This document shows, piece after piece, positions 35,324 to 47,407 of a stretch of DNA of 64,000 nucleotides (positions are counted from its first letter, which is position 1; each line of letters opens with the position of its first letter). This DNA is from Ceratobasidium sp. AG-K (Eukaryota; Basidiomycota; Agaricomycetes; Cantharellales; Ceratobasidiaceae), in the NCBI GenBank assembly GCA_037039685.1, contig JAWNGF010000002.1, positions 3,534,001 to 3,598,000 on the forward strand, in the 5' to 3' direction. The notes beneath the pieces are model-generated. The model saw only the letters and a list, made by a program, of their open reading frames with translations. It searched no databases and had not been told where the DNA came from. Both the position numbers and the translations under genes were made by a program.

Positions 35324-36498
35324 GCCTTCAATCGCACGACCGACGCGTTGGAGTCGAGCACTGTCAGTCCTCTTCGATCGTGTGGGAAGGCTTGTGTCAG
35401 AGAAGTGCGGGTATGAGTATAAGGTCTAACGACAATATCCTCGTTCCCTGCATCGCTTATTGCTAACTCCTCAGTAGTAGTAGTTTACACCGGACAGTAA
35501 GGGGGGAGGGGGTAAGCTTGACAACGTTGGGCAACCGGTTATATAAGCTTCAGAATTCGTCAGCACAAGCCCGATTCGCTCCCGGGCCCAAGGGGCCCCT
35601 GAAATTCCTGCAAGCTTCACAAGAGTTTCGGGAGCCCTTCGGAGGCCCGAGAGCCATCCCGTATTGCGTCGACGACTTCTCCCCGGATCACTATAGCTCA
35701 GCATGGTCTTCGGCACTAGTACAAAGGTATGCATCTCCCACTATACAGATGTAAGTCCACCACCGGCCGTTTACCCCGTACTTTTGCATCATTCTCTTGC
35801 TCTCAAGGAAGGGGGGTTTAAGCCCATTACTCTACAAGGTTACTTCACCTTATCTTTACTCGTAGATTCAATGCTGCTGCCAATACATCATAGTCATCGA
35901 AACTCCCTCGCTCAGCTCCACAAGCAAATCGGCAGTCATACAACCCCGTCACTCCAAGATCCCAATGACAACTTGTTGGAATACCATCCTGCTCCATGGT
36001 GACCCCCCCATAGTTTGAGCATGGACCGCCTGACGTCTCCGTTGGCTCACGCATACATTGGCCTCGGTGTGAGACAGCCCAACTAAGAGGCAAGTTATCA
36101 TCTATAGTGATATGGCTTACGGTCGCCAGTGGTAGCTTTTCATTGATTTTGGTCACCAAGTGTTAACAGAAAACTAAACTGACTCAAAGCTCGATTGTAT
36201 GCGGCCATATGGGGCCGTAGGCCGACCCTTCCCCTCGCTTTCGCCCACGGGGCCAAGTTTGATTTCGTGATTTTACAAACGGATTCACCCCCAGCAGGTT
36301 TCGCCGTAGCTAATAGAGAAAGCTACTCTAGAGAGCCTAATCTTAAATCTGACAGTTCTGTCACGCTCACTCGAAAAGTAAAAGATAACACCTAATAAAT
36401 AAATGCTACAATACAAGTACAGTGTCAATCCCGCAGCCATGGAGCAACCTCCACAAGGTATTAATACATTCCGAGCCAATACCATGCAGTCGAATCAA
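35324..36498. other. Intergenic with a doubtful P450-like scrap
   Basis: Around 35570-35610 the plus strand reads PGPKGPLKFLQ, recalling the proline-rich hinge of cytochrome P450s (PPGPKGxP), but nothing after it supports a P450. No other gene is seen. The right end is the 3' flank of BAG copy 2. Confidence 0.35.
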
Positions 36499-37811
36499 CT
36501 ATAAGTCAAGATCCCAATCACGCATCAACTCCAGACCCTCGTCCTTTTCTACCCCCTCCTCCTCAGCTTTGGTTTCGGTTTCAGGCGCAGCGATGACGTT
36601 TTCCACGTCAACGTACTCCTCGAGCTCGATATCAGACTCGGTGTGACTCGACTCGGAAGGAGATAGAGGAGTGAGGGGCCGTGAGAGGGGTTCAGGAGAG
36701 CTAGGTAGGGGTGGCAAGTTCTCGATGAGGGGCAACTGAGCAGGAGTCGAAAGCATTTCTGGAGCAGCGAGAGAAGATTCGGCGGAGATAAGAGGTTCCA
36801 CGGCAGAGTGCGCATTAAAGTCGACGACCGTCTCGGAGAGGTCTTCGTCCGAGTCTTGAGGGAGAGGAATTGTAACGGGATCGACCGCCATCTCCGACGA
36901 GGCAGGTTCGAGTTCGGACGATACAACCGTGGGTCCAGGCGATGCGACCTCGGGCACCGGTACAGCCAGTTCGGGTTCAGACTGCTTCTTCCATGCCTCG
37001 GCCTTCAATTCATCCAGCTTCTCCAGCTCCAGTTCGATCGTCTTGACGGCTTCCTTTCTCGCCTTGCGCACCGCATCGTCGCCAAACGACTCTACCGCAT
37101 CGAGTTTGGTCAGCAGACCAGTGAGCGCGTGCTCGTAGCCGTGAAGAGGTGCGTTGTTGGGAGTATAGGCGAGCTTGGACGAAGGGAGGAAATCGAGTTG
37201 AGTGGGGAAGGTAAAGTTGGACTGAAGAGAGGCAAATGAGGTGAGGATGGATTGAACTGCAGCCAAGGATGGGGCCGTATCGATTTGTGGGGTTTCGTCC
37301 TCGGTTTGCTCGTCCTCGGCTTCAGAAGCAGGTGGGGGAGTGGGGGAAGATGGGGTTTGCGGGGTTTGTGGGGCAGGCTTCTCGCTCGCGGTAACATTCT
37401 AAACAACCAAGTCAGTAAATTACTTGACCTCGAATAGACAACTACTACTAACCTGTTCCTCGCGAGTTTGTTCATGTTGGGGCGACGCAGTCCTCGCTCG
37501 ACCATAGATTGCGTCAAACAAGTCCTGCATACCGCCATCAAACATCGAATGTCGTCGTTCCGACTCGGCTTGTCGTCGCAGGCGCTCTACTTCGGCCCGT
37601 CGTCGGCGCTCGTACTCGGCTGCACATCGGCGCTCATACTCGGCTTTAGAAGTGCACGCTCGTATGCTCGTCGTCGCTCGAGTTCTTCCGCTTCGCGTTG
37701 TTGTCGCAGGTATGCTTCAATTTGGCGACGGCGCTGGAGCTCTTGCTGCAGAAGCAGCTGCTCATAGGGGTTGTAAGAAGGGTAGAAAGCGGGTTGGGCA
37801 AGAGAGAACAT
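36499..37811 (-). pseudogene. BAG-domain co-chaperone, copy 2, one frameshift
   Basis: It has the same layout as copy 1. The N-terminal coiled coil starts MFSLAQPAFYPSYNPYEQ. The frame breaks after ERALL at about 37646, where CGGCTTTAGAAG replaces copy 1's CGGCTTGTAGAAG (one base lost). In the other frame it continues EYERRRRAEVERLRRQ and GGMQDLFDAIYGRA. From 37266 on it is open: MAAVQSILTSFASLQSNFTF, LDFLPSSKLAYTPNNAPLHG, LLTKLDAVESFGDDAVRKAR, AVKTIELELEKLDELKAEAW, an acidic Ser/Pro/Glu tail and the end MRDWDLDL. The BAG domain is intact here while the N-terminus is intact in copy 1. An internal start could still give a BAG-domain protein. Confidence 0.75.
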
Positions 37812-39677
37812 TGTTGTAATGGTCAGGAACGAAAGAGCAGTGAGGAGAGATGCGTCACTGGCGGTGATGTTTTATACATGTCGAGGAGTAAGCGTAGAAA
37901 TCAAGAGTGGCGCGTAGAGTGTGGTCGAACAGAGTGGATGATGCTAGAATGTCCGAATTTGGAAAGTGTGCGTACGCTTAACAAACAAACGTGACTAAGC
38001 TTTGTAAGCCCGGTCATTGTGTAACGTCGGACCGTCGGCGGGCAACCACGAGCCGCTCATCGAGCTTAGAGTCGGTTCTCTCGTTCTGAATAATAGCAGA
38101 AGCATTTGTAACCTATCAGCCGCGACGATACCCACCTATTATACCGTATTCATAAGCCCGATACTCATCCTAGCGCAAAGTAATCGGGCTCACCTCAGCC
38201 AACTCGCACTCTAAATCCTCAAGTTTTGACTTTCCAGGCAATTCGTCGGACAAACTCACCAGTCACACGAGCGCCGTCGAGTTTTAGCGCGAATTGCGCA
38301 GCGCACATGAAAATGCGCCACAACCTCGCTACGGAAACTCTCGCTACCTCGGACACATGTCGCTGCGGACGTGTACCGATTCACGCGAACGAGCCATCGT
38401 CGCGTGCACCTCCTCGACCGCACGTGACCTTTTATCCAGTCGTTCCCCAGCCGTTTACTGCAGCTGGACGCTTAAAAAATAATACTAAAGTACGCAGATA
38501 CGTAAATAAAGTGTCCATGGACAGGCAATATCACCGCAAAGTCATGTGTACAGTTAATTTCCCCATGTGACACGCTGCATCAGTGGAGCCGAGCAACACC
38601 AAGTTCCTCGACAACAAGAAGCCCAAGTCCAAGCGCACGTACACGTACGTATTTTTCCACAGGAGGTATTTCTCCAAGAAACAGGCGCACCTCGCACCAA
38701 GCGCTTCATCTCAAACCGGCAAGCCAACGTGGGCTCGAGGGGCACATGACCCCCACCGTACGCGGGGTGGTGCGGGGAAAGAGGTCATCTGGACCTCTCA
38801 CGGGGCTACTCTTGTACTAGCGCATGCGTATATAAAATACAAAGACTGAATCCGTAGAGCTCTCGCCCCCTCGATCTGATGACCGGTCCCGTGAACAAGG
38901 ATACTCAATGCTCGGCCTGACGTCGTTTGTGGGTTGCGTGATTAGGGTATGGGCTGGTGTGAACGGTGCGGGGAAGTGATAAATACCGTCGCGGTGAGCT
39001 CTCGGCGTGGGTCCTTTTTCTCCCCCCTGCTCCTTCACCTACGCACTCCCATCTCATTCAATCTGCAAACCCCTCGCTCGAATGACATGTTATGGCCTAG
39101 CCCGGTTAGCAGCTGCCCTGGCGCCCGACTTGGTAGTTGTCTATGGATAATCTGTCTCGCAGCATCCCTTTCTCTGGGCCCCCGCACATTACCCCGCCAC
39201 CCCCAACATCCCCGATCCGCCCGATAGACGACAATCAGACGACCCCCCACCGACGCATACACTCCTGAACACATGGCGGCGCCTCCCACCTGTCCCGTAA
39301 TGGCATAAACTTGTCCACTCTTAGCAGGTTGTTTCAAGTTCGTTCTCGGTATGCGCTCATCCCGACCGAGTTCCGTTACAGGTTCATATCAAGCCCACCA
39401 CTACCCGATGTGCACTCCATCCCACCCAATTCAATACACATCCCACCCCACCCAACATGATATACACACTTACACCCCTCGCCACGCCACAACGACTTTT
39501 CAAAAATAAAATTCATACACCTAGTCGTACATTTTCCCAAAACGTCCTCCGTCACAAGACGTGCTGTACACATCGAACGCAGGAACCAGGCATTACCCAA
39601 AAGATCGTCAAGCTCAACCAAAGCACGCCATGGTCAAGCGCATCGCCGAGATGGTATTAAATAAAGAATATCCGAAA
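37812..39677. other. BAG copy 2 upstream region and intergenic
   Basis: To about 38220 this repeats the BAG copy 1 upstream flank. From 38220 to 39677 I see no gene; open frames are short and overlap on both strands. The last part is the 3' flank of the bHLH gene. Confidence 0.5.
37871..37876 (-). promoter_or_regulatory. TATA box of BAG copy 2
   Basis: TATAAA on the minus strand, 60 bp upstream of the ATG at 37811, matching BAG copy 1. Confidence 0.5.
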
Positions 39678-41276
39678 CTAGTCCTCCATCTTGCCGCTCC
39701 CATCGCTCAGCGCACTATCGAATCGTCAGCGCCAGCTCAACACACAGGCGGAAAAAAAAACTTACGACTCGTCGACCTCTTCGACCATCTCGCTCTTGCT
39801 CACGCTCAAACTCGGACGAGAGGCAAACCGACGCTGGCGCTCGGCCTGTCGTCCACGGAGCTCCTCGTCATCGTCGCCATCCTCGCTCGGACTCGCGCCC
39901 TCGATATTGGCCAGGATCTGGCTCGAGAGTTCGGCGTTGAGGGCGACCGAAGACATCAAGCTGTCCTCGTCTTCGATGGGCAAGAGATTACCCAGGTCGA
40001 CGGCGGGGACCGAGTCCATCCCAGAGGAGAGCGGGAGGAGCGAGGGGTTGGGGGATTCGGAGGATTCGTCGCCGCCGCGGTATTGAGACAACTGAGATTC
40101 GAGCTCGCGGTTCCGCGAGGCCTGGGCACGCACGAGCTGTTGGAGGTACCTGCAAAGGGTAAGCACACGCCTTGTACATGGTCGGCCGACTCACTTGATA
40201 TAATCGACGCTCTTGCGCAGGATCATGCCCTTGTTGGCCTTGGGGCCCTCGCGGGTGCTCTCCTCGTCAACGGGGCCGAGGACATCGTCCTTGGCGGCGG
40301 GAACCTCTGTGAGCAGACACTCGGGGATGAGGGTGCTGAGCTCGGAGATTTTCTCGTTGATATTGTCACGGCGGCGGCGCTCGACGGCATTGTGGGACTC
40401 GCGTCGTCGGCGGCGTTTTTCGGACAAGAGCTGGGCCCTGGATAATCGATCAGATCATGCGATGCGGGTGGATGCGGACATACTGTTTGCTCGCAAGGTC
40501 CTCGGACATGGAGACCTTGGCCAGGCTCTTGGGACTGGCACCGGCGATGCTCGAGGGCATGGTGAGGCTCGAGGGAGTGTTGCCGAGAAAGCCAAAGGAC
40601 GGATTGTCGGACGAGGGAATGTACCACGCATTCTGACTCGGAATCAACACTGCGCTGGCCCCGTTGGCCACGGGCGGTGGACTGGGCGAGCTGATGCTCT
40701 GCCGCTTGCGGGCTCCACGGGTCCGCGACGTCGACGCAGCGGCTGGGCCTCGGGATCGGGACCGAGACGCTGCCGAGCCGGATCCGCGCTTCGAGGGCGC
40801 AGTGGGCGGCGCCTGCGAAAACGGCGAGTCGGCGGTGGGCGAGGCCAGGCTGGGAGTGTCGGCCCGCTCTGCGGACCCGCGCATGAACGCATAGTCGGGC
40901 TCAAAGAACGGCGCGTGGGACGTGGCAGGCGCCGACGCGGGAAATCCCCCGAATGCGCTGCCGGTGGGCGACAGGATCGGGTGGCCCGACGACGCATGCG
41001 GAAACTGGTGCGGGTCGAATGGGTTCGGCTGCGGCGGGTAGTGGTGCGTGCCGTTGCGGGTGTCGCTCTCGGATATCTATCCATCGGTCAGCGCCGTTCA
41101 ACCGTCGGCAAAAGACTAACCATCGTCGCAAGCGTGTCCGCAAAATCGACCGAATGGTCATTGTACTTGGGACGATTGCTAAAGGCATCAAACGGCGACC
41201 CAAAATTGTTGTGCGTAAAGTACATCGACGGGTCGTACGCAGGGGCTACGCGGCGGCGGGGCGGCAGGGCGAGCAT
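39678..41276 (-). CDS. bHLH transcription factor (USF/Rtg3-like)
   Basis: The basic region and helix 1 read RRRRRESHNAVERRRRDNIN with the H-E-R E-box contacts (H, E, R in SHNAVERRRR). Helix 2 reads NKGMILRKSVDYIKYLQQLV, split by an intron after DYIK, and runs into a leucine-spaced coil (RNRELESQLSQYRGG). The loop between the helices is long, about 28-35 residues and acidic. The N-terminal half is disordered, rich in Ser, Pro, Ala and Arg, and starts MLALPPRRRVAPAYDP at the ATG 41274-41276. Another exon may lie upstream (MAFYISQPKVRQAGF, 41403). The last exon is VDES|ALSDGSGKMED through a GTAAGT donor; without that splice it would stop at 39762. It is a nuclear regulator binding CACGTG-type sites; targets are unknown. 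Confidence 0.85.
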
Positions 41277-44200
41277 GGTTCAGTGCGGGGCGGGATCCTG
41301 CGTGGGGGAATATATACTCACATGGCTGACGTTCTTCATCTGTCTTGTTTGGAAGCTCGAACCCGGCCTGGCGCACCTTGGGTTGGGATATGTAGAATGC
41401 CATCGTCGTTGAGACCAGGCGGACCTCGGCCCGTCGCCAAACATGGCCACACTCACCAGCTCTCCGGGTCGACCCCGGTCACCGTCCCCACGGGGCACCC
41501 GATCCCCTCCCATCGGGCCTCCGCATACACCCCACCCCCTGCCCCTGCCTGTCACTCCCCATCGGCCATCCCATCGCCAGCGCCATTGACAGCCAGGCCA
41601 GCGCATACAACCCGGACAATCCACATTCCACCCACTATTCTAAAACCCCGACGCGCAAAGTTTAATATCCCCCTGCCGATCCGCATCATGTTTCTCCCGG
41701 CATGCCTGTCCCTGTAAACGTTACCTGCGCTTCTCAATAGACTAATTTCCCCCTGCGAGACATGGAGCATGGCAACGTCACTGTCCAAACCCACCGCGCT
41801 AATTTACAGCTCCCAGCCACAAAATTTCCAGATTTTACGAGTGAGAGCAAAAATATGTTCACCCTGGCCATCAAGTGCAGATCCCCACTGTGAGAGTGGA
41901 GTTTTCGGAATCTCCCGGCATGCGAATCGTAGCCGAGCATATCTACGCGTCGATATTAGCGCTAGTTCCAAGACTCGACTACCAGGCCTACGCGAGCGAC
42001 TCCAGACGGCCAGTGCCTAGCTATCTAGGCGCGGTGTCGGATCCGAAAGCGCCCAGTGATGTGCACCCGGTATGGCCTCTGCTCCCTCCCAACGCTGATG
42101 AGACGCCCTAAGTTGATGATGAGACCTATACTGATACGACGACACCCTGCACTCGCACGATGAGACGCCCTCTCTGATACGACGCTCCCACTCCCTGCAG
42201 AAACGGTGATGGGAAACACACCATACCATACCAGCCACATCAATCTCAACGACGAATTCACGCGCATCGTCAGATTAAGAAGTTTTGCGCAGAACGGCAA
42301 AATCAGAAGGTGGGGTGTTTGTGGTTTAGTCGACCTGGATTTACTCAGCTTGCTCTCGCACTCGAAGCTGGGTTTGCGCTCGATGCCGACTTGGGCGTTT
42401 TCGATGCCGAGTTTGTGCTCCCAGGGCGGAACATATATGCGTTTATTGTGTATGTCTCGGTCTACAATATGGTTGCCTGTGGCGCCTTCTGCGACAATTA
42501 CGTGAAGTTTAACCCTCGCACGAACGATAACCCCTGCGTGAACGATAACCCTCGGGAGCGATTATGTGAGACGCGTAGAGCAGAGAACCACTCGGAGCAC
42601 ACGCACACGAATCCCGAAGGTCGCGGTCCAGCTCGTCTGGGCTAGTGCTCATTTCCGGGTTGTAAGCGCAGTTTGGGTTGCCCGGTCCGTATGGAAACAC
42701 TCCAGACTCGTATGGAAATATTCCTCGAGATGCATATGGGCATATTCTCGAGATGCAGCTTGACTCGTCTAGGTTACGAGCGAGAACTCTCGGCTTGTCA
42801 ACACCGATATGAACATCCACAGCGCGGAGATTGCCCAGCGCGAGGTGGGGGGAATTACCTGACCCTTGTTTGCAGTGTCTAGTGGCGCCCCGTGTCCGGT
42901 CAAACAGTGGGTATCTCCACGGAGTATGGATCGAGCAGGACAATCATAGCAGTCCTTGGCAAATTTGTTCGTCCACTGCACGAGAAAGGAAATCCATCTT
43001 GGGCCCAACGGTTCCGACCAGATCATCACAAACATACTCCTATTCAATCTCGGTGTAATTCTGATGGACGTTGGTTTCAGGTCTAGAATTCAGCCTGGGG
43101 GAAGTCGCATATGGATAATGACGATAATACCATTTCATTCGTTTTAGTATTTCATTAATACAACGACGCATTTGCAACGAAGCGCGTCGCACACGGATGT
43201 CCTGCTTACCCCTCGGCCCTAGACTCGCAACCCAGCCCGCGAGTTTCGGTGCACCAGGCCGCATGGTCCGTACCGCTCCCAACGAAATCTCCGGATATAC
43301 TCTGGATTTGGCGTCGGCGGCGGGGGGAACTCGGAGCTCCCCGCTCCTACTATAATCTGGCGAGTTCTTTCGGATGATTTGGGTCGGTTGCGAACTCCGA
43401 GTCAAGAGCGGTGCTCGAAAAGCGTCAAGTAAGCTAAACGGGGAATACGGACCTTGCGTATCCTTGCTCGTTTCGTGTCGGTTCGATTGGGGTCGGCAGC
43501 ATGTAAGAGTGCACGATTGGGTCGGCAACATGCAAGGGCGCACGCTGTCGGGATATGCGTAATCTGGCGGAATGAGCTCAACGTCATTGTGGGCATGATA
43601 GCCGGTTTGACAGCGCGTTACTAGATAGGAAGAGTATGCACAACGTCCCCCTGATCCGGTGCAAATGAGATAGTCGGTAGCTTTTTTTTGACTGTGCGTG
43701 CGAGTCAGCGAGCAGACACGCCAGGGTCATTAGCTGCGCGCTGTGTACCCGGCCCGGAAGAAATTCACCAAATGAGCTATATGCAGCCTTCTTTTGGAAT
43801 ATTTACGCTCACCATTGACCAACCGCTCGAGCTTCCTCAAATAAACCCGAATAATCCCGTACGTTGGGCGCGAAAGACCAAGGAAAAAGCCAGATCGATC
43901 AACTTTGAGCGGCGACCCGGGTCCTCGTCGCGGCGCTGGGCCGGGTGCTGTGAGAGGCAATCGCCAGAGAAGTCCAGGAGGGAAATAATCCATCAAGACG
44001 AGTCCCCGGGGCCCTGCAGGTGACATGCAGATCTCAGATTGAATCTCACGTATTCCACTATACGTGGTACCGCTGGGCATGCTTCCACACGTGTGGACGC
44101 ATGCTATGACGAACGTCATATGTAAATCTGACACTTCGGATAGAAATCTCGGTATATGCGTACCTATAGGCGACCCGATCCAGCGATAACATACCGAACC

Positions 44201-47200
44201 ACGGGTGAGAACTGCGAGCTCCCGAATCCCCTCCCCTGATCACGCCCTAGTCGACTGAGACTACACGTTTTGGAGACTTCACGTCCAGGGCTTAAACTTC
44301 CTGCACAACTTTGTTTGGTATAGAGGGCTCAAAATTGACGAATTCCTTCTAACCTTTTCTCATCACTTCTTCCGGCGAGAAGCCACCTTGACAAAGGCTT
44401 ACCTGTTTTCACTCAGACGAAGGCGAAAATAAAAAGATGAACCTCTGGAATTTGGCGTAGAGGCTAATTCCTGTAAGGGTTGTCTCGGACACCCTGACAT
44501 ATGACAATGACGTTTCAGAGTTCTTGGGAATATGGTGGTTAGCAGTTACACAAGTGATATCACGATGTACACACAGATATCATCATTTGGGCGTATCCTC
44601 CCCCGGTCCCCCACATCACCCCGGATAATCCCATTCGATCACCATGGCGTTAATCGCGCGAGCAAGGAACAAGCATGCACGTCAAGTTAGGAGTTCGGTT
44701 AATGACATGCGTTGGCATGTTCATTGCTCAGCGCATTCGAAGTCACCCCATGGGTATGAGCTGATGGACCCATCGTCGGACCTTGCCGGTTCAGCGCATA
44801 ACCGCGCGTTGCCGAGGTAACGAATGGTCTTCGATATCATTCCTAATCAAGACCCAAGCGCACGAAAGCTCCCGTTTAGACAGCTGCATAAATGAGAGAA
44901 CTTGAAGTGTGTTTCGGGATCTGAGGTCGTGCCGGAAAGCTGTTCCGAGTTGAATAAATGATTGTCGCCCCATTTGATAGCCTTCCAGTGAGAATAACGT
45001 GCCATAGATAGTTGACCCGAGTGAAGAAAGGTTGTCGAAGAACGACTCCGAAGGAAAAAATGCGAGTCGATACTCCACGATTTTCCAGAATTAGAGCCAC
45101 GCCACGAGATGAAGTGGGGTAATGGGCTGATGATCGACGGTTCCCCAAGGCACATTAGGATCAAGTGTGGGGTAGAACGCTAACAAAGCACAAAGATCAC
45201 TGTTGGACAAACCGAGATCACACAAACCACGTTCTGATGAGATATCCGCTCGATGGCAGGAGCTTTGTCGGTCCACTTATGGTTCAGTCCTATTAGTCAC
45301 CTCAACGTGTTATCACCCTCGTGTAGGTGTGGGGGCAATGAAACCTTACTGTCGTCTAACAGCGCCCATAGCCATTATCCATGGGTAACGTTGTCGGATT
45401 CGTACCTGTGCGCGCTTGTGAACCCACAGAGACCGGGGGCATGGTGGAGGTCTGGGCCGCTCTAAGATCAAGGGTGAGTGGGGTTGATCACCCTCGTTAC
45501 TTGATACGATACGTACATTATAGATCATGATATATATGTCAAACTGGGGATAGCCAGTAGGGCGGAGGTAGCAACACGCCGGAAGTTCTCAACTGGAACT
45601 AGCCGCAGGTAAAGCCTAGTTGGCTCGCCAAGTTATATCAGCCGCATGTAAACTTAAATAGTAAAGACTCACGAAGCCTTGACAACTGGGCATATAACGA
45701 TCAGAAGGTGACAAGGGCGATCATGCATGATTCATGTAGGGCAGCCGATCCTGGATGTGCAGGTACCAACCAAATAGTACTGCCCATTTTGTTGAACAAT
45801 TAGCGACGAACTAGACAGGTAGGAAGAGGGAAGAGGATAAGCCCAGGTTGCTCACCAGATCCTGATATCCTTGCATCACAAGCAGTCATCAGGCCATGAC
45901 ATCACGATTGATATATGACCCCGATCCATGACCGACAAACGGGTGGCGAGCGAGTGGTGGCGACGAAAAATGATGGATCCAGGCACATAATGCTGATTGC
46001 ACCGAACGTCGACTTGTTACAGTCGAGCTAGCCGACTGGATTACGTTTGCATAAATGAAATCGAAATAGCAAATCAGTGGCAAAGGGCAGACGTTGAGAG
46101 GGGGGGGCGAAAGAGAGATCAGGCATCCGCAGCCGGTCGACCATCTATACGTTTTACTCTGCCGGCGAGCGCATCAAAAATTGATCACCCAAGACGCAAT
46201 TCAACCGTCGAGACGTCACATGTCTTCGCAAATGGTTCGAAATGGCCTTGAAAACGTGCCCGTTGTGTGATAAGGCGCCCACCTGACCGACTCCACAAGG
46301 CTGCATAAGTGTCAGATGAGCCCTGTATAGGCTGGGATGGTAAGGCGTACTCGCGGCTCGACGCTAGGCAAGTCTCGGTGGGTGCGTATCGTGTGCAAGG
46401 GTGCGCCTAGCAAAGATAGGGGCCATGTGTCCACACGGGGCCACGCACCCAGCCCAGCTATTTCAGCGCTATACAGTTGGGGTAAACCCGACCAAGTGCG
46501 AGAGTATCGCTGCTGCGGATCTGCACTTCTGCACACAGCCCGTCCGTGTTGTAGGCCACCCGGCATGGACTCTGAAAACTTCAAGTTCACATCGTGATAG
46601 TGCCTGTTAGTGATCAAGCTAAAGGGGCAGTGGCGAGGAGAGATATAATCCTACGAGTGGCCGGAGGTTTTCGGACGGCAGCCTCTACCAAAATCGAGTC
46701 TAGCACCAGAGCCAAGTCTTGTAGGTATGCCGGCAAAGCCGAGCCGGTCACAGGACTTCCCAGATGCAACGCGCAAGCGACCGTGCCAGTACGAGCGTCG
46801 TGTACCCATGGGCTATGGGCGCGGATTGGTCCGCATACACGCAGTAATGGCGCACGTTGAATCAACATAATTGGCCTGAGCGCTGCTGCACCCACTGGAA
46901 CTGGGTGAGATGTATGAATACGCATCAACTAGACTCTCAATATAGACACAAACCATGTCGCCTTCCAAGTCTAGCCGGTTGTCCGACAAACGTTAGCTGG
47001 CAGATGTCAAGTTATTTTCAGCGCGCCGGACGAGTTAATTGGTCAAATTCGGTATAAGTGGTCAGGGCTCAGGCACATCGACACCGAAAGTTCTTACACA
47101 TGACTAGAACAACGCTTCGACACCCATTCCTGGAGCATTCTTCAATCATCTAAATGCAAGTTGTGATATTCACCAAAAGTACAGTGCTGAGCCACGTGAC

Positions 47201-47407
47201 GCACACTTGAACTGATAGGAGGGCTCAAGTTCAGGCAATTCCCGCCACTCTACCCAAGCGCAAGAAAATCACTGAAGACGAAATAAAAGCTTGTATTAGG
47301 TTGGGCATATTGTGATAAAGTTGTAAGAGAGAGGTTGATGGCGCAATGACATGAGCGAGCTGATGGGATGCGTACGCAAGAACCTACGTGGATATCGAAC
47401 ACTAGCA
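41277..47407. other. Long gene-poor stretch
   Basis: No gene is recognised in about 6.1 kb. It holds many stops and only short open frames. Two spots have slight coding feel. Plus strand 41870-42110 reads VEFSESPGMRIVAEHIYASI. Minus strand 44791-45276 reads DLGLSNSDLCALLAFYPTLD and then EYRLAFFPSESFFDNLSSLG in a shifted frame, perhaps a decayed gene. GATGAGACGCC and GATACGACG units recur at 42095-42190 as a loose repeat. The composition suggests old decayed accessory DNA. Confidence 0.45.

Larger units (their letters stand above)
36400..38220. repeat. BAG-gene duplication, copy 2
   Basis: Partner of 31600-33400 in the same orientation. Similarity runs from the 3' flank through the gene and about 400 bp upstream, fading near 38200 (AGCCCGATACTCATC shared by both). 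Confidence 0.8.

Noticed and set aside
35570..35610. PGPKGPLKF, resembling the P450 proline hinge
   Set aside because: No membrane anchor before it, no helix or heme motif after it, and stops nearby. One short match is not enough for a feature.
38567..38849. Overlapping plus-strand open frames
   Set aside because: Several frames are open together, biased by composition. No motif, no homologue recognised, no neighbouring exon.
43484..43515. GGTTCGATTGG as a tRNA T-loop
   Set aside because: No matching anticodon or acceptor stem within 80 bp on either side.
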